The notes beneath the pieces are model-generated. The model was not told the DNA's origin. It ran no database searches and saw only the letters and a program-made list of their open reading frames with translations. DNA of 64,000 nucleotides from Cyclina sinensis. Its lineage: Eukaryota; Mollusca; Bivalvia; Venerida; Veneridae. Of this stretch, positions 24,501-36,871 are shown piece after piece. How positions within the stretch are numbered: the stretch's first letter is position 1; every line of letters begins with the position of its first letter. Made by a program: the position numbers and the translations under genes. The stretch covers positions 22,628,977 through 22,692,976 of the forward strand of contig JAAONU010000010.1 in the NCBI GenBank assembly GCA_012932295.1, given 5' to 3'.

Positions 24501-26080
24501 TCTGTTCAAAGTATCTTAGCAGCCACTTTTCATATTAAATAAAGTTTTTCCATAGCAATCTAAAAATAAAATAAAGACAGAGAGAGAGAGAGAGAGAGGA
24601 TTCAGAAGCATTTTTACAAATCATCCGGAAAGTCGTCTATAAATAAATGATTTTTGCCGAACATATTATTAGTATCCTAAGCAGATCATCTTGGATTTGG
24701 AATCATGGTTTGCAAGCAACTCAAAATCTGAATTGAAAAGACCAACTCCAGTTCTCCCGTGCTATATAAACTAGTTCTGTTACAACGGTTAAAGAGATTG
24801 TCAGGCATAAAATGTCAAAAATGTCATTGCAAATCTCAGTCATCATGTGCAAGTGATGCTATGAATGTGGGTTTATAAGAAGGGATGTTTTTCTTGATTT
24901 TCTTGATGCAGAATTTGAAGATGTAAAATATATTTCCCTATTGAAAATAAACAAATTAACAGAATTGTGGTTATGTTCTCGTCAATTGAGAGCCTTAATA
25001 AGCTGATAGGTTTTTTCCCTAAAATACGTAAAACATCACAATTAGTATTAATACAACTGTTCCCGATAGCGAGCAGTACGTATCAATTGAATGTCTACAT
25101 TACAATAGATAAGACATCGGCTTCAATATTGACAAGATTTCACTCAGTATCAGTTAGATACGATTTTAAAAGCGTACTTAACTTATTTTTCAAATGCACT
25201 GTATGACAGTTGTATTCCATTGTATAAGCTAATATATATTCTTAAGCCATTTCTGAGAGGATTTGCAATATTTCAAGTCTTGTTTTAAGCGATAAACAGT
25301 ATGGTATCGTCACATGTTTTCGTAAGCTTGTCGTCAATAGTCGTTTTAAACAATTCATATCGGAAAGAAGAAGGTGTATTAATACTGTTGTCAACATCTT
25401 TTACAGTTTTTGACCAGAAGGTACAACACTGATAGAAAATTTTGAAATAAAAATGTTAATTTTCTGTTGTGTTTTGATGCTTTTAAGAAAAGCGTCAACC
25501 ACACTCGTTATCTTCGCTTTCAAAGTACATACCTGCAAACAAGTCATAAAGGTAAGATAATATGTTTGGCCACGCAGTAATACGGTGTCTTTACAGTACG
25601 TGTTGCACACCTATTTAACAAATGCTTTGTAAAACGAAGAGATTAGAATGCATTCTTATTCATATATTATAGTCTTTAAATACAAATATAATTTCAAAAC
25701 AAATTAACCTTTTTCTGTGACTTATCACTTGAATAGTTTTTCAACCATTTTTCCCGAATATTGAAAACCGAATTTGGTTCCTGCTTTAGCGAACTCCATA
25801 AGAAGAATATACAATTGCGCCCAGTCATGCAAGTTTTGTCTCAAGAGAACATTTAGATTCAATTAAATGTAAGTTCTCTCGAAACAAGACTTTGAAAACA
25901 CACGCACACACACGCACGCACGCACGTACATCATTTGTTAATCTCGTACATAAACCACACCTTATACCCGTGTGTTTACTGAAGGAAATAATCAGGGTAA
26001 AATGTAATGGAATATACGAATAACTATCAACATTTCTATAAGGTTCTTAATTTCAAAGCACCATATGTTTCAATTGTCAA
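21600..26080. other. AT-rich spacer between the duplicated segments, no gene seen
   Basis: I see only simple repeats, (ag)n near 24578-24599 and (ac/gc)n near 25897-25926, plus a 25 bp palindrome at 22721-22745. Reading frames such as 22977-23198 minus and 24967-25206 plus show no motif. Confidence 0.45.
22721..22745. repeat. Perfect 12+1+12 bp palindrome
   Basis: The arms aagacattgttt and aaacaatgtctt surround a single a. The sequence could be a small hairpin or a protein-binding dyad. No neighbouring gene supports a function. Confidence 0.7.
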
Positions 26081-26227
26081 AATATTAAAAAACAGAATCA
26101 GAATAAACATAAAAACAATCAAGCAATGTTGCATCATGGCATAGCGAGCTATAGAAAGTTTGATCACTTCTAATACTCATTTAAAGAGGTATACAAAAAT
26201 ATTAAATGTAAATGTTATTGAAAGAAT

Positions 26228-26456
26228 CTTTATGTGGTGTCACGACAGTAAAATATTCTTAGTAGCTTTATGTGGTGTCACGACATTAAAAAAATTCTTA
26301 GTAGCTTTATGTGGTGTCACGACAGTAAAATATTCTTAGTAGCTTTATGTGGTGTCACGACAGTAAAATATTCTTAGTAGCTTTATGTGGTGTCACGACA
26401 GTAAAATATTCTTAGTAGCTTTATGTGGTGTCACGACAGTAAAATATTCTTAGTAG
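26228..26456. repeat. Six copies of a 38 bp unit, present only in copy B
   Basis: Units begin ctttatgtggtgtcacgaca and start at 26228, 26266, 26305, 26343, 26381 and 26419. All but the second are identical. Copy A has one diverged unit at about 15609-15646. The expansion therefore came after the large duplication and is recent. Confidence 0.95.
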
Positions 26457-28725
26457 AACAGGTAAACTGAACACATTAATATGCATTTTATAAAACACTG
26501 AGCGTGAATCTGTTGTTTTGCCTTCTTTCTTTTAATAAATAAAAGCCCACTGAATGTGACTGTAAATTTTGAATACGTTTTTTACATCTTCACGGATTAT
26601 TACAAAAAGTATATGCTGTAAAGAAAATCAGAGAAAACAGTTGTTAAGGAAAAATAAAATGTATATTTCAATCATGTACGTATATAATAAAACTGATTGA
26701 TGAAAGTTTTTTGGTTCAATATTATAGTTATAAAGAAACACGAACACATTAGCCATTACCTTATAAAAAAGGTGACTTATTTCTGGTTTAATCAAGACAA
26801 AAACAATAATTTAACACAAAAAAGGTTTCTTAAAATCGCTGTTTAAGAAAAACTTGAATTAAGGCACGAAATAACAACTCCATCTGTTTATGATTTAAAT
26901 GAGATGTAGGTGGACTAACCTAGAAAAGTTACTAAATGAAGCTTGTTTAACAAACTTACATATTTAGCTATTAACAAAAAAACAACGAATTGAAATGTCC
27001 AGGTGTATATAAACTCACGCAATTAACACCTCTTTTACCCTCGCAACATTTGACTGAATGACGTGTGGGGCACCTTTTCTCACCTCTTCTTCTCTTCCAA
27101 AACGTTTGTTTGGTGTTAATTTACTTCTTTTCAATGGAAATACATTGTAAATACTTTTTCTGTAAAAGTATTCTTTTCACACTTATTATTTCATACACGA
27201 ACGATATAAGTATAAAGCGTTTGCAGAAGACAGAAAAAGAGGACCTGTGACAGCCAGACTTTTCTTGTCTAGACAACAGTGATTTGTCAGATATTCCTTA
27301 AAACCTAGATATCCTGTTTGTATAGAATAAACGTATACGATATTACATTGTCTGCAAAGATTTACTTAGCTTATTCCATTTCTTCTTTTGGCATCACCTT
27401 AGATTTCAAGATCACCAGAAACATTTGGAATTACAAATCAGAAGATGCCTTGCTCGAAATCACCTTTTACCAAACGGTTGACAATAAAACCATCTTTAAA
27501 GCTATTGGATGTGGCATCATGTCATTCTTTGAAGATTAATTTCTAGGGGAAAAACGATTATTTAAGTGAAGAAATATTTTGTTGCAATCACGTTACTAAG
27601 CTTAGTAAAATAATGCAATTAAAGACTGTTTTGACACACTTGCGTAAAACATACATCAGCCTAACATATGCACATTTCTGAGTAATCTTTGCAAAGGTAA
27701 CAAACTTCGACGACACTTGCCTGCATTTCCACTATCATAAACATTGAAATATAAGGATAGAGTTGTCCCCTCTTGTGTTTTATTCATACTTTACTGGTTA
27801 TTTTGATGTATTCTTATACTCTTTTTTCAGTCCCTTTACTTTAGTCAATGATTCAGCACGTAGAACCTTAGTTGTAGTGACTTTTGTGCGTGGACCGGAA
27901 GCGCGATATATTATGTATTATGTAGGCTATGACGTCACTTGAATTTTTTATTTAACTTTTGGTCGCTTTTCATGCAATGGTGTTCCTACAACTCATTAAA
28001 TGGCACAGGGTAAGATCAAATTAACACGTTTACCTTTAAGTTTGTCTTCTGTCAAAGTGCCAACACCAAGACTTGTTCTTGTGACAACCCGTTGCAAGTG
28101 TAAGGTTGGTAGACCCTAGAGAACCTGGTTTAAACCCCCAGTGGCAAATGTTTGCCTTTGATCGTTTCAAGGCGGTAACCCATCGGGTTCTCATTTTCGT
28201 TAATTGTTTGTGGTATCCTTTTTTAATTGATTCATAAATTAATTTATACTATCTTTTCGTCTACTTTTTGACTGTGTAGGGAGGCAGTGGTTTTTGACTA
28301 TAATGTTTCCTGATATGCTTTTTATCCACTTTTTTGATGTTTAATGCTGTCAAAAATGAACTATTCTAAGACAATGTAATAACGTGAAAAATTATGGTTG
28401 AAGGCACATGTAACCAGAAGTTACAACTGAGTTAGAAACTACCATTTTGCCTTTCATCACCGAGTAAAGATATTGATGAAAAGTTCGTAAAACATAGTCT
28501 CGTATTAGTAACAATATCATTTGTCACACCATAAACACTATATATTGATTTAGAGATATTCTGCTTACACTCTTAATTAATTGAGTCTACGTAAACCGTT
28601 TCTAACTTGTAGAAACGCGTAATGGCAATTTATAAAAGATCCGACTTCGCAGATTACGTATATTATTGTTTCGAAAATACGACATCGAGTTAAATACATC
28701 GAGCTGTCACTACTTTGTTTATAAA

Positions 28726-28760
28726 AGAAAGAAAGAAAGAAAGAAAAAAGAAAGAAAGAA
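28726..28760 (+). repeat. (gaaa)n microsatellite, copy B
   Basis: This is the shorter counterpart of the run at 17837-17880. Confidence 0.8.
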
Positions 28761-29214
28761 CATTGAATTTCGCTCTTACAAGACAAACCGGATCAATTAA
28801 TTCCAATACCATATAATTTCCAAAAGGAAAGGCATTTGTTACTGAGAGCAACCTAAAATTCACTGGAACTGGTCTGTTGAAGTATCAGTTACAATCGACT
28901 GCTTTTAGCAATAAATGTTATTGTCAGAAAGATAACGTATCCTGATATCTAGCATACAGATTTCTTTCATTGATAAGCGATAGAATGAAGCTTTAAGTTG
29001 TAGAAAAAGGAAAACCTATTCCGTATGGTTTCGCAGCAACCGCTACCTAATCTAGTTTGTAAAACCTACACATACTATCAAAACAGCTAACACATTCAAG
29101 TTCTGCTTCAGTTGCAGTTTCAATCATTTTGGCTTTAATGATATCCTCATCAAAGCAATGATGAGAGTCAACAGCTTAAGTTCTGAATAACAGTGGATGA
29201 AATAAGTTTATTTT

Positions 29215-29999
29215 AATACGCCCGTCGAAGACCGGACGTATTATGGGATCACTCATGGCGGGCGGACGGGCGGCGCCTGATGTATGTCTGGAGCATAACT
29301 CCTACACTGTCAAAGCTATTGACTTAAAATTTCATAGGTGGATAGTTATTAAGATGGAGCTCTGTGCACAAGAACCATCACACTGCACTTAATGATGTTG
29401 GAGTTATTCCCCTTTACTTAATTTTCTTTTTCAGAGCATAACTCAAACTCTTTCAAAGCTATTGACTTGAAACTTCATAGGTGGATAGATCTCATTGAGA
29501 CAGATTGCACTGCACAGGAATGTTTACTCTGCACTTCAGGGTTTTGGAGTTATTCCCTCTGTTTAATTTTCTTTTCCGGAGCATAACTCCTACATTATTA
29601 AAGCTATTGATTTGAAACTTAATACAAGGACAGGTCTTATTGAGTCAAAGTGCAATACACAGGAACCTTATCTATGTACTTCATGATTTTGTAGTTATTC
29701 CCTTGTGTTTAATTTTCTTGTCCAGAGCATAACTCCTACGTTATCAAAGCTATTGACTTAAAACTTCACAGGTGGCTAGTTCTCATTGAGACGGGGTGCA
29801 ATGCACAAGAACCGTCCCTGTACACTTCATGATTTTGGAGTTATTTTTGTTTTTTCAATTTTCGTACTTGATGTTTTTCTGGACCGTACTACATTATCAA
29901 AACTATTGACTTGAAACTTCATAGGTGGATAGATGTTGTTTAAACAAATTGCGCAGTTGACGGGCGTATTTTGCTCCGCCTTTGGGCGCTCTTGTTTTA
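29215..29999. mobile_element. Tandem-array element with inverted ends, copy B
   Basis: This is the counterpart of 18333-19102. The ends aatacgcccgtc (29215) and gacgggcgtatt (29959-29970) are kept, followed by cgctcttgttt. The terminal ccgcc/gggcg hairpin is altered (tttgggcgc). The element was present before the large duplication. Confidence 0.75.
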
Positions 30000-31241
30000 C
30001 ACTAATATCAGAGACTAGTTGAATAAAAGTGTTTGTATTCTGGTTACAAACTTTTTTTAATTAAGATAATTTGGTATAGACTAGTAAGATTAACTATTGT
30101 TGGGTCAGTTGAGTATGTCTTATTACATGCTTTCATATTAATAACCAGAATTTCTTTGACTAGGCGACACTTATTCATGTTATGACTCTCCTAAACTTCC
30201 TTATCTTATATGTTATGTTTGTAATTAATACGATGATTGATTGTCTTTATATACAGTTTGTCTTTCCCTTAACCATCTTTTGTTTTCTACCATGTGCAGA
30301 CATTTAAATGAAATTTCTCAGTGACATCTAATTTCATTACGTTAAGTAGAAACATTTTTGCGCTAACGCCTGGATGATTAACACTTCAAGTGAAAGATGT
30401 AAGACCAAATTTGATTAGGACTAGGGCAAAGTGTAAAATGACTTAAAATTAACTTTATAAAGGCACTAAATTGCCATTTTCTGTTCCGTTGTACTTAACA
30501 GAATAGACGGGATTAAATTAAATTTTAGTTTAATATAAAGCCCACTAACTGATTTAGTAAATATTCATTTTAAGCATTAATTGTTTGTTTATATCATTGT
30601 CTTTTAACAAATTTACACCCTGGTTATTTGATGTAAAAGAATTTGTTTTAGTGATTTCATGAAATGATGAAGACAAGCTAACACAGCAAGGTGTCTTATT
30701 CAATTGTTTGTAAACAATTGCAATTTCTTCAAACGTTACTCAAACTAAGAAAACAGGGTAATACATACACTTCTGTTTATAGCTTGGCACGATTAGCAAA
30801 ACCAAATCATTGCATTTAAATTGGTTAGTAATATGGTATGAACATAAGTCTTTTTTTCTGTTAAAAGACTGAATGAGCTGTCAAGTATCTGTTTCACATT
30901 AAGAGCTAACACGCCACTGATTGGTGCAAGCAAAATACGCATCAGTAGCATCTGTGCATGCTTGGCATTTATTGGTATAAAACACGATACTTCTTTCAAC
31001 GAACGTGCCAAAGACAATAAATTGTATAAACACCAGACTTTTTTGTCACCAGATGATAGTTATTAACTTCAAATCTGAATCAAATGCGATTGTGTTACTG
31101 TTTTAAGACAGCAAACTACCCTAACAATCTGTGTAGCTATTTGGGGTTCTAACAAATGATGGAAGTAGCTACAATGATTCATTTGTATTGAAAATTTTAT
31201 TTTCATAACAGTGTAAAGGCAATGTCATATCCAAGTTAAAG

Positions 31242-31322
31242 CCCGGTTCTTGGGTAACTGTTCAGCGGTATCTTGGCAGAACCTCGTTACCGCCTTAAAC
31301 AGTTACGTTACCCTCGAGTCGG
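31242..31322. repeat. Imperfect foldback, copy B
   Basis: This is the counterpart of the 77 bp foldback at 20354. It carries an insertion of gtta in the right arm and mismatches in the inner stem. Confidence 0.65.
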
Positions 31323-31559
31323 TTATTCGCGTCTGTAACGGCTACCAGCGTAAGATTTTTATAGCCCTACCAGAAGTCTTTTGACTGGCTCCTTGAATTT
31401 TCTGGCTAGACAATCATGAAATTCCAATCAAACAAGTGACATCCTTCATTCTGATATAAATTTCAAAGGAGTTATACTCTCAATTTTAATTGAATGTCAT
31501 TCTATGTCTTATTGAAAATGTCATAAATTTAACAGCAACCTGCCATAAAAAAACAATTG

Positions 31560-31705
31560 AAGAAATTGAGATTTTTAAAGTTTTCCCTATATAACTCTAT
31601 ATAAATCAAGTAAGCCCTGGGCGGGGTCAGTTCTGACCACAGGGTTACAATATGAACAATCTTTTAGAGGTCCACTAGATGATGCCTCATACCAAATAAT
31701 TTATT
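31560..31705 (-). mobile_element. Fragment of the 43-45 kb array family inside copy B
   Basis: The stretch with gagatttttaaagttttccc, gccctgggcggggtcag, aggtccactagatgatgcc and cataccaaat matches the unit of the arrays at 42.96-45.3 kb (reverse orientation) and 58.8-60.4 kb (same orientation). Copy A reads straight through from acaacggaagagattg to tatttgtttatatt without it. Confidence 0.7.
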
Positions 31706-32146
31706 TGTTTATATTAAATAAAACACTGGCTGTGATATATGGTCTTCGCTGCGTGTAATACGAACCCAACAAATTCATATTTTAGATAAAATTGTTTCAT
31801 GTCTATTGAAAATTCAGATGAGCTTGTCAGTAATTAAGTAACAATGGAATTAATTTATATACTGGCGCATTTCCGCATCTTATTTATATCTATTTGAATT
31901 GAATAATCCAAAATTTATTTACCATAATTATGTACTACATCCACTTTATATATGTATATTGTAAAATCATTTGATTTCAATAATTTGTTGTCACTTTTCA
32001 GTCCTATTAATTTGTATTTGATAAATGATCTTTTCTGGGGTTTTTTATGAAATAATTTGTATTTTATGCAACAGCATCGAATGTTATATTCCTGCTGGAT
32101 TATAATTTCCTTATACGTTTTTATAGAAATCCTATCAGTGTTGTAT

Positions 32147-32295
32147 GTTGGGATTTTATGTTGATTATGCTTCGATTGACCTATTTGGCTTTGGGACTCT
32201 GAACGTGGGTGAACTGTACCTTATAGGAAAACCGAACAATTCGTACAGGATTTCTGGATTTCAATGTCAATTGCGAAACCGGCGGACTTTTAGCT
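32147..32295 (+). CDS. Possible coding exon at the copy B breakpoint, unrecognised
   Basis: Just past the end of copy B the GC content rises and one plus frame stays open from 32145 through 32369. The first part includes S-I-D-L-F-G-F-G-T-L-N-V-G-E-L-Y-L-I-G-K and F-Q-C-Q-L-R-N-R-R-T-F-S. A textbook donor, GTGAGTACC, starts at 32296. No upstream acceptor is clear because sequence from the duplication abuts it. It could be the remnant of a host gene cut by the duplication, or chance. Confidence 0.25.
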
Positions 32296-32399
32296 GTGAG
32301 TACCATGGTCAAGCGACTAGTCGGTTACTAAGACTATCTGCCCGTTCATGCCAAGAACAAAACTCCTAGATAGACCTCGCATGCAAATCTTTCTGCTTT

Positions 32400-34255
32400 T
32401 CTCATTTTTTCTGAATACATACATGCGTTAAATCATCACTTATTAACACTCTTTGAAACCTTATTTTATGTATCTGTAACCAAAACAAAAAATGGAGGAA
32501 CAGGGGTCGAGCGATTAGAGCGCCAGTTACACCGATTTGATCATCGAAAGCAGTCATCGAAAGGGATTTATATAAGTTGCAAGAACTTACTTCCGAATGG
32601 ATGTGAAATGGTTAAGTTTAATCTGAAAAAAAACCCCTATAAATTCCAACAAAATTAAAGGTTTGCTTTGCTTACAATTGAAACTTAAAATAAATAGCAT
32701 CAAATGTACGTGATGAGGGACAAGATTGAGATTCCAAATCTATTACGTACGTGATACGGAAATTGAATATGCAAATCTACCAACAATGCATGGTGCAGTC
32801 GGTTCATCATCGATACGAGTAAAAATCAAATCCTTCGACTGTATATATGAATATTTAACATGCATTTTTGCTTCCATAATGACGGTAAAATTTGATGTTT
32901 CATCCAGGTCAAGTACAGTTTGGCATTTTCTGTTGTATTTCTATTATTCTGCCATTGAAAATGAATGTTTTTTAAATATCCTTCTAGTATAAAAGGCGGC
33001 AACATTTAATTCCCAACTGCAAGGAAGTAGAAGATGACATTTCCGGCTTTTCCGACATTTTTTTTATAAAAATTCGGATTAATAAGTTTATTTCTCTCAT
33101 TAAAAAGTTCCATGAATTTTATTAAGGGATGCACAGTTTGAAAATGAAAATAACGTGTTCTGCAGTAACCGCCCACTTAAAATGGCGTATATCTTTATCG
33201 TGCTTAAAATGTACCAAGAAGATCATCTGATATTGTTGCAACAGAAGGAGTGTGCGCAAAGAAATTATCGTAAAAAATATTTCTTTCATAACTCATTATT
33301 TATGTTGTTTATACAACTTACCATCAATCCCATGAATACATTCCGTAGCCCTTTAACTGTGGCTAATATATGAACGCTCTGGATCGCTCTCAAACATCAT
33401 TTTTATTAAGACATTTCATAGCCCTTTAGCAGTGGCTTATATATGAACGCTCTGAATCGCTCTAAACCAATAATAAATATACTCTTCAGTCGGTCATCGT
33501 TACTTTTTCCTTTATACATGTTGTCAAAATGACAGAAATTCGACGAATTATAATTCATATTTGAAACTTAAAATAAATAGCTACAAAATTGCGTGATGAG
33601 AGAAAAGCTTTAGATGTTGTTCGAGATACAGCAATTGAGATAAGTTACAAATTACTTTTCTAATAGACAAGAAAAACGTTTTTGCAATCACTTTGAGTAT
33701 ACATTGACTTGCTCTAAAAAGAAGAAAAATCATTAAAAAGAATTGGTTTTAATATAAAACACATAGTTACAAAAGTTGAAGTAGAAACATTCAAAGTTAG
33801 ATTAGTGAACTATGTTTACTTTAATCTTAAATTTTCAAATAAGCTAGGATTGCTTAAATGAATAAAAATTTAGATCATAAGCGTGACACGGTAATGGAAA
33901 ATGCAAATTAGCAAAAACAATGCACGATTCAGTCAGAACGTATGATAAGAATCATTATTTTATTTGAGCATAAGACAAAAACATGCAACACGATCGAATG
34001 TATAAATTAATGAATAGATGAGAAATATCATTGCAAATTTGAAATGTTCTGTATTGGAAATGCAAGTTTTTTATTTTAGAAGTATTCAAAAACTTGGTAT
34101 TTTACAAATGTAAACAAATTTGACTGATGACTGAAATACTCAACACAGTTTCAAAATGTTCGAAAGCTAAATATTGTTACAGTAGATTCTTATGGAGCCA
34201 TTTTTTAAATTTTGTCGCCATTTGCAAATGAAACACACAAAAATGCAACAAGAGT
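32400..34255. other. AT-rich DNA with minor repeats, no gene seen
   Basis: There is a 73 bp tandem pair at 33339-33468 (ccctttaactgtggc and atatatgaacgctctg words). A loose direct repeat also occurs, with cttaaaataaatagc near 32685 and 33566, and further weak similarity near 33890. Nothing resembles a coding exon. Confidence 0.4.
33339..33468. repeat. Tandem pair of about 73 bp
   Basis: The stretches 33339-33411 and 33412-33468 share tagccctttag/aactgtggct, atatatgaacgctct and atcgctct, with scattered changes. Confidence 0.7.
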
Positions 34256-34492
34256 AGTAATAGAGATGTACGCGCTATAGTAGGACATGGATGTGGACAA
34301 CGGACAAACTACACATATTGGGGGTTTTCTCAAGATATTTTTGTTTACGATTTTCTAAGGCCAAGCAAATTTGTTGCATTGTTATTTTTTTACAAAAAAG
34401 AAACAAACATTTTGTCATCATATTATAATTATGCACTGGTTTACAGGGTTTAATTCAATCACTCTCAGTGTCAGAACTTATGCCTAGCTCTC

Positions 34493-35615
34493 TCAAAATC
34501 TTGGGCATTTTTTCTTCATTAATTTTTTGTACTGGGTATGATTTTCCCTGACCAGATCTGCCAGAGGCCTCTTCCGCGGCCTACACCTTTGTCTAGGTTC
34601 CTGATCCTGGTCACTCTCACTTGAAATTGCGGCAGCGATCTCATTTCGCGGGTCCTGTGCAGGACGTGGCTCTGGATTGGGAACTGCTGGTGCTACAGCA
34701 GGAGCTGCTGCATTTTCTTGCTGTGGAGGTTGGGGCTGTGGTTGCACCTGAACCAATTGCCGCTCCATATTCCTGATGTCATTCAATGCTTTTCTGAAAG
34801 AAAGGAACACACACATATAAACATAAAGCTAATTTACAGCAGGAACAGTCTAGCTTTTGAACATAACAAGGGCTACTAAAATGCGCAACGTTTGTTACGT
34901 AGCTGAATATATTAGACGGTATACATGAGAATAAACAATCACGACACAAGCTTTTTTACTAGTAACATCGCGACTTTCGTGTACATATTCTACATTCTCT
35001 AAATGTTGATGCAAATACAGTAGTAAAGGACAAGTAAATCTGGTAAGTATTAGACTATAAGGTTTTATATAACATTGGCAGAATTCGATATTACAAAACA
35101 ATACCTTATTGGTTCACTTTCTATATTTTCCTGCCTCTTAGACATGAGTGAACTCAATTTCGTCGACATGCGGTCCCTCAATTGTTTGTTTGTGGCTGAA
35201 CTATACAGATCTCTGGTTGCTTGTTCAAGCTGATCTATGTTCGCCTTCACATCATTAATTATCTCTGACCATTTGCTCGGGTGAGTGAGGTAGGCCCGAA
35301 AAATTAACAGAATTTCCTGTTCTGAGAATTTCACCGTTCTTTTACGTCTTTGCAATATGGTTTCTGAAAATATAAAAAAATGTTAATTATTTATAATTGC
35401 TTTAGCAGAGGAACCCAATATAAGATTTCAATGTTTACTTGGCCTAATGACAATGACTACACGTGCGATATGTAGTTATAACAGATAACATTAGTATTAT
35501 ATGGATAGGAATAAATAAAACTTTTATTGATATAAGGTAATTTATTATATATAATATAATATTATATAAAACGAATGACAAATTAGTAATAGTTCTTACC
35601 TTCATCGTTTTCCAT
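34493..35615 (-). CDS. SANT/Myb-like DNA-binding protein of the Harbinger element (three exons)
   Basis: The exons are 35615-35600, 35363-35105 and 34793-34493. The introns (35599-35364 and 35104-34794) start GT and end AG, with good donors (GTAAGAAC and GTATTG) and T-rich acceptors. The phases agree (1, then 2), giving 576 nt, or 191 residues plus TGA. The start is ATG in exon 1 (M-E-N-D-E). Residues 11-45 form the Myb/SANT-like domain (R-R-K-R-T-V-K-F-S-E-Q-E and W37). Residues 104-150 are rich in Pro, Gln and Ala. The C-terminus is basic (R-P-R-K-R-P and K-K-L-M-K-K-K), a likely nuclear signal. In this superfamily the protein helps bring the transposase to the nucleus and the element ends. 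No inactivating change is visible. It diverges from the transposase across about 200 bp. Confidence 0.85.
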
Positions 35616-35817
35616 TTTAACAATTAAAATTCAACTTTTTGTAAACCAATATGATGATTTTAAACTACACTCAATGATGGTTTATGCTGCTACTTATATT
35701 TCGTGAAAATCGTGCAAAATTTACTACCAACAATATAACATAGTACTGTAATTTAGGCTGTTAGTTTTGCGGGTACTTCAATGTGTGTATTCAATCTTTT
35801 TACTATTTGTTTTTCAG
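35616..35817. promoter_or_regulatory. Shared divergent 5' region of the two Harbinger genes
   Basis: Only about 200 bp separate the SANT gene ATG (35615, minus) from the transposase ATG (35824, plus), so both promoters must lie here or within the first introns. No clear TATA box was found. A polypyrimidine tract and AG (tatttgtttttcag, ending 35817) directly precede the transposase start, suggesting a short non-coding first exon upstream on the plus strand. Confidence 0.45.
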
Positions 35818-35823
35818 AATAAG

Positions 35824-36850
35824 ATGGACCGCCAACCACGAAGACGTATGTTACGAGCAGTTATTTTGTTTGCCCAACTTCCGCCCGATTTTACAGAATA
35901 CCAGAAATGTGTTATGAGATCGCTACTTCTTGTCTGTCGCCTACCTCCAGATCCTCTACAGGCTTTTACCCAACTCCGACGGTCTATGTACTGGTAGAAA
36001 TGTGTTTGGCTTGATCTCAGATCGGCGATACGAGTTCTTTGAAACCACTGGAGAAAGTCCTGAGACTTCCCTAGAACTTGTAAATATCATACCTCTTCCA
36101 AGTAAACATGATAACATTTTGTCTAAAAGAAATCGGGTTTTACTTGTTTTGATTTGGTTACGAACTTACCATTCTTACAGAGTACTAGCTGTTTGGTTTA
36201 ACATTAGTGTGACGAATGTACAAGAGGAGATAAAACGTGCACTACCATTTTTTGATGCATCATTATCTGACTATATTCACTGGCCAAATTTGCATGAATG
36301 GAATACTTTGCGTGGAAACTGGGCCAAGATTGATGCTGCTGTTGGGGCAATAGATGTTACTAGCCACGAAATTTATAGACCAACAGCGAACCAACAACAA
36401 TATTATTCTGGTCATAGGCATTATCACTGTTTACATTCACAGGTCATAGTTGATAATACGGGTAAAATAGTTTACGTTGAATCTGGGTTTTTGGGACATC
36501 AAAATGATGCACAGCAATTTGGCCTAATGCAACAAATTGGTAGAGAATTACAATTTCCTGATAATTGCTTTTTGTTAGGTGACAAAATTTTCCCAAACGG
36601 GTATCCCGTTCTTACTCCATATTCCGCTGCACAGATTAGAAGAAAACATGGTGTAGAACGACGGCAGTCATTACGTTTTAATCGTTACGTAAAGCGTTAT
36701 AGAGTTTTGGTGGAACACGGTATCGGAGAGATTAAATGTTACACAAGTGTTAGTACCGTATGGCGCCACCCGAGGCGATTGCTAGCTAGAACTGTTAAGA
36801 TATGTGCTGCACTTGTATGCAAAAGGAAGCAAATTCGACTTATTATGTAA
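35824..36850 (+). pseudogene. HARBI1-type (PIF/Harbinger) transposase, one apparent frame break
   Basis: The first 57 codons run from ATG 35824 (M-D-R-Q-P-R-R-R) to TAG at 35995. The rest is in the next frame, open to TAA 36850. Skipping one t at about 35995 joins Y-W to R-N-V-F-G and would give about 341 residues, the usual family size. The downstream frame has the helix-turn-helix region (L-L-V-L-I-W-L-R-T-Y, then S-V-T-N-V-Q-E-E-I). The DDE_4 domain follows, with D in G-A-I-D-V-T, Y-Y-S-G-H-R-H-Y, D in L-L-G-D-K-I-F-P and E in V-E-H-G-I-G-E-I-K. All three catalytic residues are kept. The break may be a real mutation, a sequencing error, a small intron (a GTATGT donor lies at 35848) or a frameshift event. 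An AATAAA at 36872 could end the transcript. Confidence 0.85.
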
Positions 36851-36871
36851 AGTTCAAATTAAAGTACGAAA

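Larger units (their letters stand above)
26083..32146. repeat. Segmental duplication, copy B (6.1 kb)
   Basis: This is the direct repeat of 15463-21105. It is longer for three visible reasons: a sixfold 38 bp array at 26228-26456 (single in copy A), about 90 bp extra near 26800-26890, and a repeat fragment of about 150 bp near 31560-31705 that copy A lacks. Similarity ends at about 32146 after gtttttatagaaatc. Confidence 0.95.

Noticed and set aside
32500..32570. Sequence ggtcgagcgattagagcgcc resembling a tRNA A box
   Set aside because: No matching B box or foldable arms follow at the right distance.
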